Positions 7,618 to 16,699 of a DNA stretch of 38,770 nucleotides are shown one piece after another. Positions within the stretch are counted from its first letter, which is position 1; every line of letters begins with the position of its first letter. Source of the DNA: Pedobacter frigidisoli. Its GTDB lineage: Bacteria; Bacteroidota; Bacteroidia; Sphingobacteriales; Sphingobacteriaceae. Both the position numbers and the translations under genes were made by a program. Location of the stretch: positions 1-38,770 of the forward strand of contig NZ_SJSN01000024.1 in assembly GCF_004331675.1 (NCBI RefSeq), written 5' to 3'. The notes under the pieces were generated by a model. It worked only from the letters and a program-made list of their open reading frames with translations. It did no database searches and was not told the origin of the DNA.

Positions 7618-10600
7618 ATGAAAAAACCTCTACTGCTCATGCGGGAGTTTGTGCGCTGCACATCAATTGTGTGTTTGCTAACGGGTGCGTTTGCGGCACC
7701 CTCACTCGCCTCCGTAAATCCCGCAACTTTACAATTACAAAAACAGGAAACAGGCACAATCAGCGGTAAAATCGTTGATGAAAAAGGCGAAACGCTTCCC
7801 GGTGCGAGTGTAATAATTAAGGAACTTAACAAGGTGGTTCAAAGTAATCCTGACGGAACTTTCAATGTTGCGGCCCCTGCAGGTACTTATAATATTCAAA
7901 TAAGCTTTGTTTCTTATACAACGGTAACTTTAAGTAAAATCGTGGTTAAGGCGAACGAAAATACGCCTTTAAACATCACCCTAAAAGGAGAAACAGGAAG
8001 CTTAAATGAAGTGCTTGTTGTTGGTTACGGTACGCAAAAAAGAGAAAATGCTACCGGAGCCGTAGATCAGATTACGTCAAAAAATTTAGAGAACAGACCG
8101 ATTACCAATCTTACTCAGGGGTTACAGGGCTTGCTTCCCAACCTGAATTTAAAAATGATGGATGGTAAGCCTACCCAATCACCGAGTTATAATATCAGAG
8201 GTACAACTTCAATCGGGCAGGGCGGTAGTGCACTTATTCTGATTGATGGTTTTGAGGGTGACCCGAGTTTACTCAACCCTAACGATGTGGAAAGTGTTTC
8301 GATCTTAAAGGATGCTGCTTCAGCATCGATTTATGGTGCCAGAGGTGTTTTTGGTGTGGTTTTGATCACCACCAAAAAAGCAGAGAAAGGCAGAACGAAT
8401 ATTTCTTATTCAACCAATTACGCAATTAAGAACCCGTTACAGGTACCCGATTTTGTTACTGACGGATATACCTGGGCTAAGATGTTTGCCGAGGCTTTTG
8501 TAAACGGTGACGGCGCTTTTCCTCAAAACGCAAATAAAACTCAGAAATTCTCGCAGGCTTATCTTGATGAGTTTAAAAAAAGAGCAGAATCAGGCCAGCC
8601 TTATAATCAAATAGAAATAAATCCGACAACGGGAGAATATACCTATTACGGAAGTACCGATTATTATGCAGAACTCTATAAAAAAAATACAGCTGCTACA
8701 GAGAATAACCTTTCTATAAGCGGTGGCAGTGATAAAGTTTCATTTTTAGTTTCAGGCCGTTTCTTAAATCAGGATGGATTATTCAGGTACAACAGTGATG
8801 ATTACGACATGAAAAACCTTCGTGTTCGCGGATCTGTACAGGTTTTTCCTTGGTTAAGCGTAGAAAATAATGCCGATTATTCCGTGTCAAATTATCACAA
8901 CCCAATTAACGTAGGTGAAGGCGGTGGTATCTGGAGAAATATTGCCGATGAAGGTAAACCAACCATGCCGATTTATAATCCTGACGGTTCTTTAACTTTC
9001 GCTGCAGCATATACCGTAGGCGATTTTATTTACGGAAAAAACGGAATTGATACCCGCAAACAGGTTTTCAGGAATATTACAGGATTGAGGACCAATTTCT
9101 TTAAGAATAAGTTTCGCATTAACGCAGATTTTACTTTTCGTAATACAAATAACGATATCGAGCAAAAAAGAGTACAGGTACCTTACAGCAACAGTCGCGG
9201 AGTTACAGCATTTGTAGGTACAACTACAAACGATTTGTTGTTCGATAAGCGGGAAACGCAATATATCGCAACAAATATTTACAGTGAATTTGAAAACCGT
9301 TTCGGTACCGATCACTACCTGAAAGCGATGGTTGGTTACAACTATGAGCAATCTACCTATAACCGCGCTGCAGTACAAAGAAACGGGATTATTTTCGAAG
9401 ACGCTAACGATTTAAACCTTGCTTTAGGGCAATCAATTACTACAGGCGGCGGTTACGAACAATGGGCTATTCTCGGAGGCTTTTCGAGGTTAAATTATTC
9501 ATTCAAAGATCGTTATTTGCTTGAAGTCAATGCCCGTTACGATGGTTCTTCTAAATTTCCTTCCAACCAGCGCTACGGCTTCTTCCCGTCTGTTTCAGGT
9601 GGTTGGAGAATCAATAAAGAAGCATTCTGGAATGTATCTGATAAATTAATTTCAGATTTAAAATTAAGGGCATCTTACGGCTCGCTCGGAAACGGTAACA
9701 TCGCTTCTTATGCATTTCAGGAAATTTTTAACATCAATCAGTCAGGCGTTATTCTTAATGGTGTAAAACCTTCAACAACCCGCATACCTGCGGTTCTACC
9801 TGAAGGACTTACCTGGGAAACTTCGACAACAAGCAATTTTGGTCTTGATTTAACAATGCTTTCAGGCCGGTTAAGCTTCACAGGGGATGCCTATGTTCGT
9901 AAAACAACAGACATGTTTACTTTCGGGTTAACGCCGCCTGCGGTATTTGGTGCCGACGTTCCTAAAGGGAATTATGCTGATTTAACCACTCGGGGCTGGG
10001 AAGTTTCGGTAGCCTGGAATGATAGAATCGGTAAGTCTGATAAACCCTTCAGGTATAATGTAAGGTTAACCCTTGCTGATAATAAGACTAAAATAGATAA
10101 GTACAACAACCCTGATAAATTGCTTAGCGATTATTACGAAGGTCAGACTTTAGGCGAAATTTGGGGTTATGAAACCGAAGGGTTTTTTATTGACGAAGCA
10201 GATATTGCATCTCATGCAAAACAAGACCCTCAAATGAGGGCTTCTCCAACCGGAAAATGGTTTCCCGGCGATATCAAACTAAAAGATTTAAACGGTGACG
10301 GATTTATAAATGTTGGTGAAAACAAAGTTGGCAAATCAGGCGACAGAAGAATCATCGGCAACTCGGCACCGAGATATCTTTATGGTATTAATCTTGGCGC
10401 AGACTGGCATAATATCTCTTTTTCTGTTTTCTTTCAAGGGGTTGGCAAACAACAATGGTATCCGAGTACAGAAACTGAAATGTTTTGGGGTCAATACAAC
10501 AGACCATATAATAACATCCCAACTTTCCAGCTTGGTAACATGTGGACACCTCAGAATACCGATGCTTATTTCCCGAGAACAATGTCTAGAGCAGCATCCA

Positions 10601-10920
10601 GCAATACTAATCGTACACTTGGGGTTGCACAAACACGATACCTGCAAAATGTTGCTTACCTGAGAATGAAAAATATTCAGATAGGATACACCCTGCCGAC
10701 TAAATGGGTTAATCGTGTCGGAATGCGCAGTGCGAAGGTATTCTTTTCGGGAGAAAATCTTTTTACTTACTCACCAATGTACAAAATTGTAAAGAATACG
10801 ATTGATGTTGAAAATGCCGTTCCTTCAGATCAGGATTTAAACCCGAACAGTACTAACGGTGACGGATATAATTATCCTCTAATGAAGAGTTTCTCTTTCG
10901 GGGTTAACATTGGATTTTAA
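7618..10920 (+). CDS. SusC/RagA-type TonB-dependent outer-membrane transporter (system 1)
   Basis: The 1100-aa protein has a signal peptide (VCLLTGAFAAPSLAS), a carboxypeptidase-regulatory-like domain at about residues 45-120 (GTISGKIVDEKGETLPGASV), the SusC sequence LNEVLVVGYGTQKRE, a plug domain with SYNIRGTTSIGQGG and VSILKDAASASIYGARG, then a long beta-barrel ending SFSFGVNIGF with a terminal Phe. It forms the barrel that carries ligand across the outer membrane with its SusD lid, driven by TonB-ExbBD. It has no STN domain, so it should not signal directly to a FecR. SusD follows after 26 bp and a phosphatase-fold enzyme after that. The substrate is unknown; a phosphorylated compound is inferred from context. 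Confidence 0.95.
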   Translation: MKKPLLLMREFVRCTSIVCLLTGAFAAPSLASVNPATLQLQKQETGTISGKIVDEKGETLPGASVIIKELNKVVQSNPDGTFNVAAPAGTYNIQISFVSYTTVTLSKIVVKANENTPLNITLKGETGSLNEVLVVGYGTQKRENATGAVDQITSKNLENRPITNLTQGLQGLLPNLNLKMMDGKPTQSPSYNIRGTTSIGQGGSALILIDGFEGDPSLLNPNDVESVSILKDAASASIYGARGVFGVVLITTKKAEKGRTNISYSTNYAIKNPLQVPDFVTDGYTWAKMFAEAFVNGDGAFPQNANKTQKFSQAYLDEFKKRAESGQPYNQIEINPTTGEYTYYGSTDYYAELYKKNTAATENNLSISGGSDKVSFLVSGRFLNQDGLFRYNSDDYDMKNLRVRGSVQVFPWLSVENNADYSVSNYHNPINVGEGGGIWRNIADEGKPTMPIYNPDGSLTFAAAYTVGDFIYGKNGIDTRKQVFRNITGLRTNFFKNKFRINADFTFRNTNNDIEQKRVQVPYSNSRGVTAFVGTTTNDLLFDKRETQYIATNIYSEFENRFGTDHYLKAMVGYNYEQSTYNRAAVQRNGIIFEDANDLNLALGQSITTGGGYEQWAILGGFSRLNYSFKDRYLLEVNARYDGSSKFPSNQRYGFFPSVSGGWRINKEAFWNVSDKLISDLKLRASYGSLGNGNIASYAFQEIFNINQSGVILNGVKPSTTRIPAVLPEGLTWETSTTSNFGLDLTMLSGRLSFTGDAYVRKTTDMFTFGLTPPAVFGADVPKGNYADLTTRGWEVSVAWNDRIGKSDKPFRYNVRLTLADNKTKIDKYNNPDKLLSDYYEGQTLGEIWGYETEGFFIDEADIASHAKQDPQMRASPTGKWFPGDIKLKDLNGDGFINVGENKVGKSGDRRIIGNSAPRYLYGINLGADWHNISFSVFFQGVGKQQWYPSTETEMFWGQYNRPYNNIPTFQLGNMWTPQNTDAYFPRTMSRAASSNTNRTLGVAQTRYLQNVAYLRMKNIQIGYTLPTKWVNRVGMRSAKVFFSGENLFTYSPMYKIVKNTIDVENAVPSDQDLNPNSTNGDGYNYPLMKSFSFGVNIGF

Positions 10921-10946
10921 TTCTCATACCAATAAAATTAATTAAA

Positions 10947-12725
10947 ATGAAAAATCAATATATATGGATATTGCTGGGTTGCATAACATTAGCTGCCTGC
11001 AAAAAGCTCGATCAGCAACCCGAATCCTCGGCTTCCAAACAAGCTGTTTTCGGAACTGAGAACGGTTTAAAGTTATATACCAACTCTTTTTACAACATGG
11101 ATTTCCTGCCTAAGAATTCAACCAGTCAGGATGCCATGTCGGATTATTTAGCTGTGAAATCTGTTCCGGATTTTGTACGCGAAGGAGGTTTTGCTGCAAA
11201 TAACAGTTCGGGCTGGACCTGGAGAGATTTAAGGAATATTAATTACTTCATCGAAAACTGTAAAGACCCTGCAGTTCCTGCAGCTGTCCGCAATAACTAT
11301 TTGGGGCTTGCAAGATATTTCAGAGCGTACTTTTACATGGAAAAGGTAAAGCGTTTCGGCGATGTGCCATGGATAGGAAAACCTTTGGATATTGATGACC
11401 CGGCTTTAAATGCGGGCAGAGATAAAAGAGAATTAGTGATGGATTCGGTGCTCGCAGATATAAATTTTGCCTGTGCAAATATCAGCAGTACAAACGATGC
11501 GAGCCGAACCACTATAACAAAATGGGTAGCTTATGCTTACAAATCCAGATTGTGTCTTTTCGAAGGAACGTTCAGGAAATACCATACAGATTTAAACCTT
11601 TCCGGAACTGCGAATAAATGGCTTGACGATGCTGCATCAGCAGCCAATGAAATTATTACAAAAGGCGGTTACTCGCTAAATACCGCAGGCGGCGCAGGTA
11701 TTTCTTATCGCCAGATTTTTACCAGTAACACTCCTCTTGCCAACGAAGTGCTGCAATCAGCAGTTGCCGATTTAAACCTCGGCGTGCTGAATGAGGCTAA
11801 TTGGTGGTGGACCAGCGGAACTTACGGAGCAAAAGCAAGTTTCACCCGTACATTCATAAATACTTACCTTAAGCTGGATGGTACTCCTTTTACCAATGAT
11901 CCTGCTTACAGAACTATGTTATTTAAGGATGAGGTTAAAAACCGTGATTTACGACTTAAACAAACCATCCGCTCAGGAGATTACAAACGCATTAGCAGCG
12001 GGCAACAAATACCTGCACCGCCAGTATTCTCTTACACCTTTACAGGTTATCAACCTATTAAATGGACTTTGGATGATACCTACTATGATGCAGGTGCTTT
12101 AAACACAAATGCAGTTTCTTTATTTCGTTATGCCGAAGTATTGTTAAATTATGCTGAAGCTAAAGCCGAATTGGGAACCTTTAACGATGCCGATTGGGTA
12201 TTAACAATCGGGGCAATTCGGGCGAGAGCAGGTATTACGGGAGGATTAACAGCTAAACCAACTGTAGCAGACCCCTATTTAGTTGCAAATTATTTTCCTG
12301 GCATTTCCGATGCCTCATTGCTTGAAATCAGAAGAGAAAGAGGAATCGAGTTAAGTTTGGAAGGTTTACGTTTTTCTGATCTGTTGAGATGGAAACGAGG
12401 TACGTTAATGGAGCAGGAATGGAATGGTTTCTATGTTCCTTCATTAATTACACCAATGGATTTAAATGAAGACGGAATTTTAGATGTTGCTTTCTATCAA
12501 GGTACACGTCCGACACCTGCAGTTGCGGGTGTAACATATGTTGATGTTTCGGCTACTTCAGGAACGGCGGTAAACTCTCAGCTTTTGAAAAACGGCAGTT
12601 CAGGTGAACTTACCTGGATGAAAGAAATTCCAAGAAAATGGAATGAACGCAATTATTATTATCCGATTCCGCTCGCAGATCTTCAACGCAATCCGAACCT
12701 GAAACAAAATAAAGGTTGGGAATAA
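10947..12725 (+). CDS. SusD/RagB-type surface lipoprotein (system 1)
   Basis: The 592-aa protein begins with a lipoprotein signal (LLGCITLAAC, Cys18) followed by KKLDQQPESS. The N-terminal SusD half contains NNYLGLARYFRAYFYMEKVKRFGDVPW, the TPR-like helix pair found in nearly all SusD proteins. The RagB/SusD C-terminal half contains RYAEVLLNYAEAKAELG, RERGIELSLEGLRFSDLLRWK and the usual ending YYYPIPLADLQRNPNLKQN. It is the substrate-binding lid on the SusC barrel at the cell surface. Only 21 bp without a hairpin separate it from the EEP-family gene, so the three genes should be one transcript. Confidence 0.94.
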   Translation: MKNQYIWILLGCITLAACKKLDQQPESSASKQAVFGTENGLKLYTNSFYNMDFLPKNSTSQDAMSDYLAVKSVPDFVREGGFAANNSSGWTWRDLRNINYFIENCKDPAVPAAVRNNYLGLARYFRAYFYMEKVKRFGDVPWIGKPLDIDDPALNAGRDKRELVMDSVLADINFACANISSTNDASRTTITKWVAYAYKSRLCLFEGTFRKYHTDLNLSGTANKWLDDAASAANEIITKGGYSLNTAGGAGISYRQIFTSNTPLANEVLQSAVADLNLGVLNEANWWWTSGTYGAKASFTRTFINTYLKLDGTPFTNDPAYRTMLFKDEVKNRDLRLKQTIRSGDYKRISSGQQIPAPPVFSYTFTGYQPIKWTLDDTYYDAGALNTNAVSLFRYAEVLLNYAEAKAELGTFNDADWVLTIGAIRARAGITGGLTAKPTVADPYLVANYFPGISDASLLEIRRERGIELSLEGLRFSDLLRWKRGTLMEQEWNGFYVPSLITPMDLNEDGILDVAFYQGTRPTPAVAGVTYVDVSATSGTAVNSQLLKNGSSGELTWMKEIPRKWNERNYYYPIPLADLQRNPNLKQNKGWE

Positions 12726-12746
12726 TTAATCAATAAAATACAGAAT

Positions 12747-13586
12747 ATGAAAATAAGAATAATGATTGCTGCGGTAATGCTTGTATTTACTTCTTTTGAA
12801 GTTAGTGCACAGCAGATCACGGTCGGAACTTTTAACATTCGCTACGATAACCCGCGTGATTCGGGAAATCTTTGGGTTGACAGGGCACCTGTGGTTGCAA
12901 ACTTAATTCGTTTCCATGGTTTTGATGTTCTTGGAATTCAGGAAGGTTTAAAAAACCAACTCGATGATATCAGCAATGCGCTACCGGAATACTCGAGGTA
13001 TGGAAAAGGCCGTGATGATGGTAAAGATGCGGGAGAACATTCAGCTATATATTTCAAAAAAGACAGATTTAAACTGTTAAAAAGCGGTGATTTCTGGTTG
13101 TCTGAAACACCTGATGTACCCGGAAAAGGATGGGATGTTACCTGTTGTAACAGAATTTGCAGTTGGGTTTATCTTGAAGAGGTAAAATCCAAAAAGCAAT
13201 TCTATTCCTTTAACGTACATTATGATCATCAGGGCGTTATCGCTCGTCGCGAAAGCAGTAAGCTTATTCTGAAGAAAATTAATGAAATTGCAGGCACAAA
13301 ACCCGTTTTGTTAACAGGTGATTTTAATGGCGGCAGAGACAGTGAATGGTATAAAACTATAGCTAACTCTGAAGTTTTAGCGGATGTTAACGGGAAAGTT
13401 GAGTTTCCATACGCGAATAATTCTTCGTCAAATGGTTTCCGAATACCAAGAGGGCAATCGGTAATAGATCATATTTTTATGAGCAAGCAATTTACCGCTA
13501 CCAGATGGGGTATTTTAACAGATACTTATTTCGGTAAATTTCCTTCAGATCATTTTCCTGTATTGGCTGAAGTTGAATTGAAGTAA
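12747..13586 (+). CDS. Secreted endonuclease/exonuclease/phosphatase (EEP) family hydrolase
   Basis: The 279-aa protein has a cleavable signal peptide (residues 1-21, SFEVSAQQ) and the full EEP active site: Asn30 in TFNIRYDN, Glu66 in GIQEG, His158 in NVHYDH, D192-x-N194 in LTGDFNGG, D241-H242 in VIDHIFMS, and D268-H269 in SDHFP. EEP enzymes are metal-dependent phosphodiesterases or phosphatases, including nucleases, sphingomyelinases and inositol 5-phosphatases. Export and linkage to SusCD and other phosphoesterase genes make a lipid- or sugar-phosphate substrate more likely than DNA, but this is inference. It is the last gene before a strong terminator. Confidence 0.9.
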   Translation: MKIRIMIAAVMLVFTSFEVSAQQITVGTFNIRYDNPRDSGNLWVDRAPVVANLIRFHGFDVLGIQEGLKNQLDDISNALPEYSRYGKGRDDGKDAGEHSAIYFKKDRFKLLKSGDFWLSETPDVPGKGWDVTCCNRICSWVYLEEVKSKKQFYSFNVHYDHQGVIARRESSKLILKKINEIAGTKPVLLTGDFNGGRDSEWYKTIANSEVLADVNGKVEFPYANNSSSNGFRIPRGQSVIDHIFMSKQFTATRWGILTDTYFGKFPSDHFPVLAEVELK

Positions 13587-13623
13587 TTCTGTATTTTACC
13601 GGTTCATCCGGAACAGAAATAAG

Positions 13624-13655
13624 CGCTTCCTGAATGTTCAGGAAGCGTTTTGTTT
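13624..13655 (+). terminator. Rho-independent terminator ending SusCD system 1
   Basis: CGCTTCCTGA (13624-13633) pairs perfectly with TCAGGAAGCG (13638-13647) across the 4-nt loop ATGT, and TTTTGTTT follows. It lies 38 bp after the EEP stop codon and marks the end of the operon. Confidence 0.88.
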
Positions 13656-13732
13656 ATAAATCTTAAAAAAATTAAGAAACATTGTAGCGTTTGAGGCCTT
13701 GAGTGCGTATGGATTATAAAAGATATAACACA

Positions 13733-14110
13733 ATGAAAAAAGCGCTTTTACTTTTAGTAATTGTCACCGGGTTTCTCTATTCCTCATGCAAGAAAACAGA
13801 TGATGGGCTGGGAGAAATATACGGAAAATGGAAACTGACAGAAACGCTGAATGACCCCGGTGATGGCAGCGGAAAATATATGAGGGTTAAGGGAGATTCG
13901 AAAAACCTCACCCTGCTTAATACGGGCCAAATTACGGGCGACGCGATGCCTGACCTCATGACTTTTAGAATATTGGATAGCACTAGGTTGGAGATTTCGA
14001 CAAGAAATTATTCAATGCCTTTAACTTATTATTATAAAGTTACTGCTAAAACTTTAACTCTGAATCCACCATGTATCGAGGGTTGCGGACTTAAGTTTAT
14101 AAGGCAATAA
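13733..14110 (+). CDS. Small lipocalin-like lipoprotein
   Basis: This 125-aa protein starts MKKALLLLVIVTGFLYSSC, a lipoprotein signal with the lipid-bearing Cys19 followed by KK. The mature part (GEIYGKWKLTETLNDPGDGS, later LTLLNTGQITGD and YYYKVTAKTLTL) has the GxW start and alternating strands of the lipocalin-like lipoproteins common in Bacteroidota. Function is unknown; small ligand binding is possible. The frame could begin at a GTG at 13703, but the signal peptide sets the start at 13733. It follows a terminator, so it needs its own promoter. Confidence 0.7.
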   Translation: MKKALLLLVIVTGFLYSSCKKTDDGLGEIYGKWKLTETLNDPGDGSGKYMRVKGDSKNLTLLNTGQITGDAMPDLMTFRILDSTRLEISTRNYSMPLTYYYKVTAKTLTLNPPCIEGCGLKFIRQ

Positions 14111-14229
14111 TTTTGTAAAAACGGTTGTAAGAAAAGTATTTAACAGTTGATCAATGTACTGTTAATACGACTTTTTTACTTTTGTTAAAGTAAATATTTG
14201 ATCACATAAAAATTAGTTTGATTTAGCAG

Positions 14230-14260
14230 GCACAACCGGATGGTTGTGCTTTATTTGTTT
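14230..14260 (+). terminator. Rho-independent terminator
   Basis: GCACAACC (14230-14237) and GGTTGTGC (14242-14249) form a perfect 8-bp stem with a GGAT loop, followed by TTTATTTGTTT. It is 120 bp downstream of the lipoprotein stop and most likely ends that transcript. Confidence 0.72.
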
Positions 14261-14364
14261 AACAGCATACTGTTTAGTTCTTTAAATGCTTAACCAAAAG
14301 GCATTGTTTTCTTAACAGTAAGCCAAGAATAAAACCTCAACTTCGTGCCAATAAAAATCATTAT

Positions 14365-14655
14365 ATGAATATCGAGCAGACACAGAATAATGAAGATTTA
14401 CAAACTTTTATCGAAAAATTTGACCCTAAAAATACAAAATGACCAGAGCCGGTGTAGAAATTCAGGGTATTAATGATATGTACAGAAATCTTATGCATGC
14501 CCGTACAATTATTGCCAACCTGGAGTTGAATCTGACTGTTGTGCATACTGCCGAAATGCTTAGTTATGGTGGTTTTCAGGTAAATACACTTTGATCAGGC
14601 GGATAATAATTTCCTGAATGAAGATCGTCGCCTTTTCAAATCCGATTTACTTTAA
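14365..14655 (+). pseudogene. Decayed small gene with two compensating frame changes
   Basis: Three short frames join into one sensible protein of about 95 residues. MNIEQTQNNEDLQTFIEKF runs from 14365 to the TGA at 14440-14442. MTRAGVEIQGIND begins at the overlapping ATGA (14439) and runs through HARTIIANLELNLTVVHTAE to the TGA at 14592. FDQADNNFLNEDRRLFKSDLL then continues in the first frame to the TAA at 14653-14655. I do not recognise the family. The two shifts cancel, which suggests an old coding gene hit by indels. Two coupled mini-ORFs are the alternative. Confidence 0.4.
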
Positions 14656-14772
14656 TCTCAATCCGAATTTTAAATCTAATCTTAGTTTTTGCAATAAGTT
14701 AAGGTTTAAACGATTTAACTTTAAGGCAACATCTCTTATTTAACTTTATCAAAATTTACCATATCTCTGTTA

Positions 14773-15903
14773 ATGAAAATATCTTTATTCACTACCATAG
14801 CAGTCTTTGCAATATTTTCATCTGCGGTAAATGCACAAACAAAATCTGTTAACCGTGGCCATAGTCATAATGATTACCACCAAAACATTCCTCTTTTGCA
14901 AGCTTACTATGCAGGAATGGGTTCGATTGAAGCTGATGTTTTTTTAAGTCCCGGAGCACTTTTTGTAGCACATGAAAGTACTGAGATAAAAGCAGACCGA
15001 ACATTAAAGAATTTTTATTTATCACCCTTAGCTTCACTTTACACGTCAAATGGTAATCATGCTTTTGAAAAAACAGATCAAAAACTTCAATTGGTTATTG
15101 ATATAAAGCAAGACCATATGAACGTGCTGAATGAATTAATTGCCGAACTGAAAAACTTTGGCGATGTGTTTAATGCAAGCAAGAATCCTGATGCAATAAA
15201 GATTGTTATCCGTGGCGATATGCCTACGCCTTCTAACTTTAAAAACTGGCCTGATTATATTTATTTCGATGGCCGCCCTGAAATTAGGTATACGCCTGAA
15301 GAATTAAAGTATGTTGCTATGATAAGTCAGGATATAAAAAAATATTCTCTTTGGAATGGCAAAGGTGTACCAACGCCGGCAGATTTTGCGAAATTGAAAA
15401 AAGTTATCGATGATGCACATCAATTAAATAAACCTTTTCGTTTTTGGGCCACCACAGATAATCCGAATACATGGATTGTTCTTGGCCGTATGGGTGCCGA
15501 TTGGATAAATACAGACCATCCGGAACGACTGGCGGAATTTTATGAGCATCAGGAAAAACTCACATATACCAATCCAAATCCCTATCAGGTTTACGCACCG
15601 GCTTATCGAAACGATGGTGCAAATAAAAAAGTCAAAAACGTTATTCTGCTAATTGGCGATGGAATGGGATTATCGCAAATTCATGCCGGACAAATTGTCA
15701 ATCACGGAGATTTAAATATCAGCAGAATAAAAAATATAGGTTTCTTACAAACTGCTGCGGCAAGTTCTGATAATACAGATTCGGCAGCGGGAGCAACGGC
15801 CATGGCAACGGGCGAAAAAACTAATAATTGTTACATCGGTATGGGAACTGATCATAGAAAACGTACAAATATCGTCGACACATTAAATAATTTTGGGGTT
15901 TAA
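14773..15903 (+). CDS. N-terminal part of an AIM6-like phosphodiesterase / alkaline phosphatase fusion (frameshifted)
   Basis: The 376-codon frame has a signal peptide (IFSSAVNAQ, cleavage near residue 21). Residues 26-255 resemble the AIM6-like branch of the PI-PLC/GDPD superfamily, with H30-S-H32-N-D in RGHSHNDYHQ, E53-A-D55 in SIEADVF and H67 in FVAHES. From residue 288 an alkaline phosphatase domain begins: VILLIGDGMG with metal ligand D296, then NTDSAAGATAMATG with the phosphorylated serine S337. The frame ends early at 15903 after DTLNNFGV, while the rest of the domain continues in the next frame from the G run at 15895-15898. Without repair or frameshifting the phosphatase half is inactive, although the diesterase half could still fold. 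GTTAAGG and TTTAAGG motifs lie at 14698 and 14720. Confidence 0.8.
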   Translation: MKISLFTTIAVFAIFSSAVNAQTKSVNRGHSHNDYHQNIPLLQAYYAGMGSIEADVFLSPGALFVAHESTEIKADRTLKNFYLSPLASLYTSNGNHAFEKTDQKLQLVIDIKQDHMNVLNELIAELKNFGDVFNASKNPDAIKIVIRGDMPTPSNFKNWPDYIYFDGRPEIRYTPEELKYVAMISQDIKKYSLWNGKGVPTPADFAKLKKVIDDAHQLNKPFRFWATTDNPNTWIVLGRMGADWINTDHPERLAEFYEHQEKLTYTNPNPYQVYAPAYRNDGANKKVKNVILLIGDGMGLSQIHAGQIVNHGDLNISRIKNIGFLQTAAASSDNTDSAAGATAMATGEKTNNCYIGMGTDHRKRTNIVDTLNNFGV

Positions 15904-16621
15904 AAGTGGTGTTATAAGCGTTAGCGATATCACTGACGCAACGCCTGCTGCATTTTATGCGCATCAGACTGAGCGATCTATGACTCAGGAAATAGCGGCT
16001 GATCTGCTAACCAGCCACGTGGATGTATTCGTAGGTTCTAAAAGAAAAAGCTTTTCAGATAATAAAAATACGAAGTTAATGGATCATCTGGCGGATAGGG
16101 GCTATACCTATCAAAAGGACCTGAAAGGCTTTGTCTCTTCAAATGCGGTAAAACAGTTGGTGTTGCTTGATGATTCGGTTACACGAAGAAAGCTTGACGG
16201 ACGGGGAGAGATGCTCAATACTTCCTTTTTAAAAACAGTCGAATTGCTATCAAAAAACAAAAATGGATTTTTTATCATGGCCGAGGGAGCGCAGATCGAT
16301 CATGGCGGCCATGCCAATGATCTTCCATTTGCGGTAACAGAGCAGCATGATTTCGATCGCCTGGTTGGCGAGGCGCTAAAATTTGCCGATCAGAATGGTG
16401 AAACCTTGGTTATCGTAACCGCTGATCATGAGACAGGAGGACTATCGCTTTTGGATGCAGCTTACAAAAAAGGCACCGTTAGGGGAAATTTCAGTACCGA
16501 TGATCATACCAATATTATGGTTCCGGTATTTGCCTATGGCCCAGGGGCTGCCGATTTTATTGGTGTTTATCCAAATACGATAATCTTCTCCAAGATCATC
16601 AGTTCCTATAAATTGAAATGA
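15893..16621 (+). CDS. C-terminal part of the same alkaline phosphatase (frameshifted continuation)
   Basis: This frame carries the remaining alkaline phosphatase domain, about 240 residues: FKSGVISVSDITDATPAAFY, then AEGAQIDHGGHANDLPFA (Asp and two His metal ligands), VTADHETGGLS (Asp-His ligands) and DDHTNIMVPVFAYGPGA (His ligand). The nominal TTG start at 15893 lies inside the domain and has no signal peptide, so it is not a real gene start. Removing one G from GGGG at 15895-15898 joins both frames as NNFGFKSGVISV, giving one protein of about 615 aa. It is followed 78 bp later by the metallophosphoesterase gene with its own promoter box. Confidence 0.8.
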   Translation: MGFKSGVISVSDITDATPAAFYAHQTERSMTQEIAADLLTSHVDVFVGSKRKSFSDNKNTKLMDHLADRGYTYQKDLKGFVSSNAVKQLVLLDDSVTRRKLDGRGEMLNTSFLKTVELLSKNKNGFFIMAEGAQIDHGGHANDLPFAVTEQHDFDRLVGEALKFADQNGETLVIVTADHETGGLSLLDAAYKKGTVRGNFSTDDHTNIMVPVFAYGPGAADFIGVYPNTIIFSKIISSYKLK

Positions 16622-16672
16622 GACTCGCTCTTTTTGTAGTTGAGATTTAATGTTAAGGAAATATGGTGGGCT

Positions 16673-16680
16673 TAGCTTTG
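16673..16680 (+). promoter_or_regulatory. Candidate promoter -7 box TAGCTTTG for the metallophosphoesterase gene
   Basis: TAGCTTTG followed by CCC matches the box in front of SusC of system 1 and stands 19 bp before the ATG at 16700, so the leader would be very short. TGTTAAGG at 16651-16658 lies 14 bp upstream of the box. Confidence 0.42.
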
Positions 16681-16699
16681 CCCTAAACAAGTGACTATA

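Noticed and set aside
8992..9378. 128-codon minus-strand frame opposite susC of system 1
   Set aside because: It is an antisense shadow of the susC frame with cysteine-rich, non-protein-like composition.
10310..10663. 117-codon plus-strand and 103-codon minus-strand frames inside the first SusC gene
   Set aside because: They lie fully inside a well-supported SusC barrel coding region and have random-looking composition.
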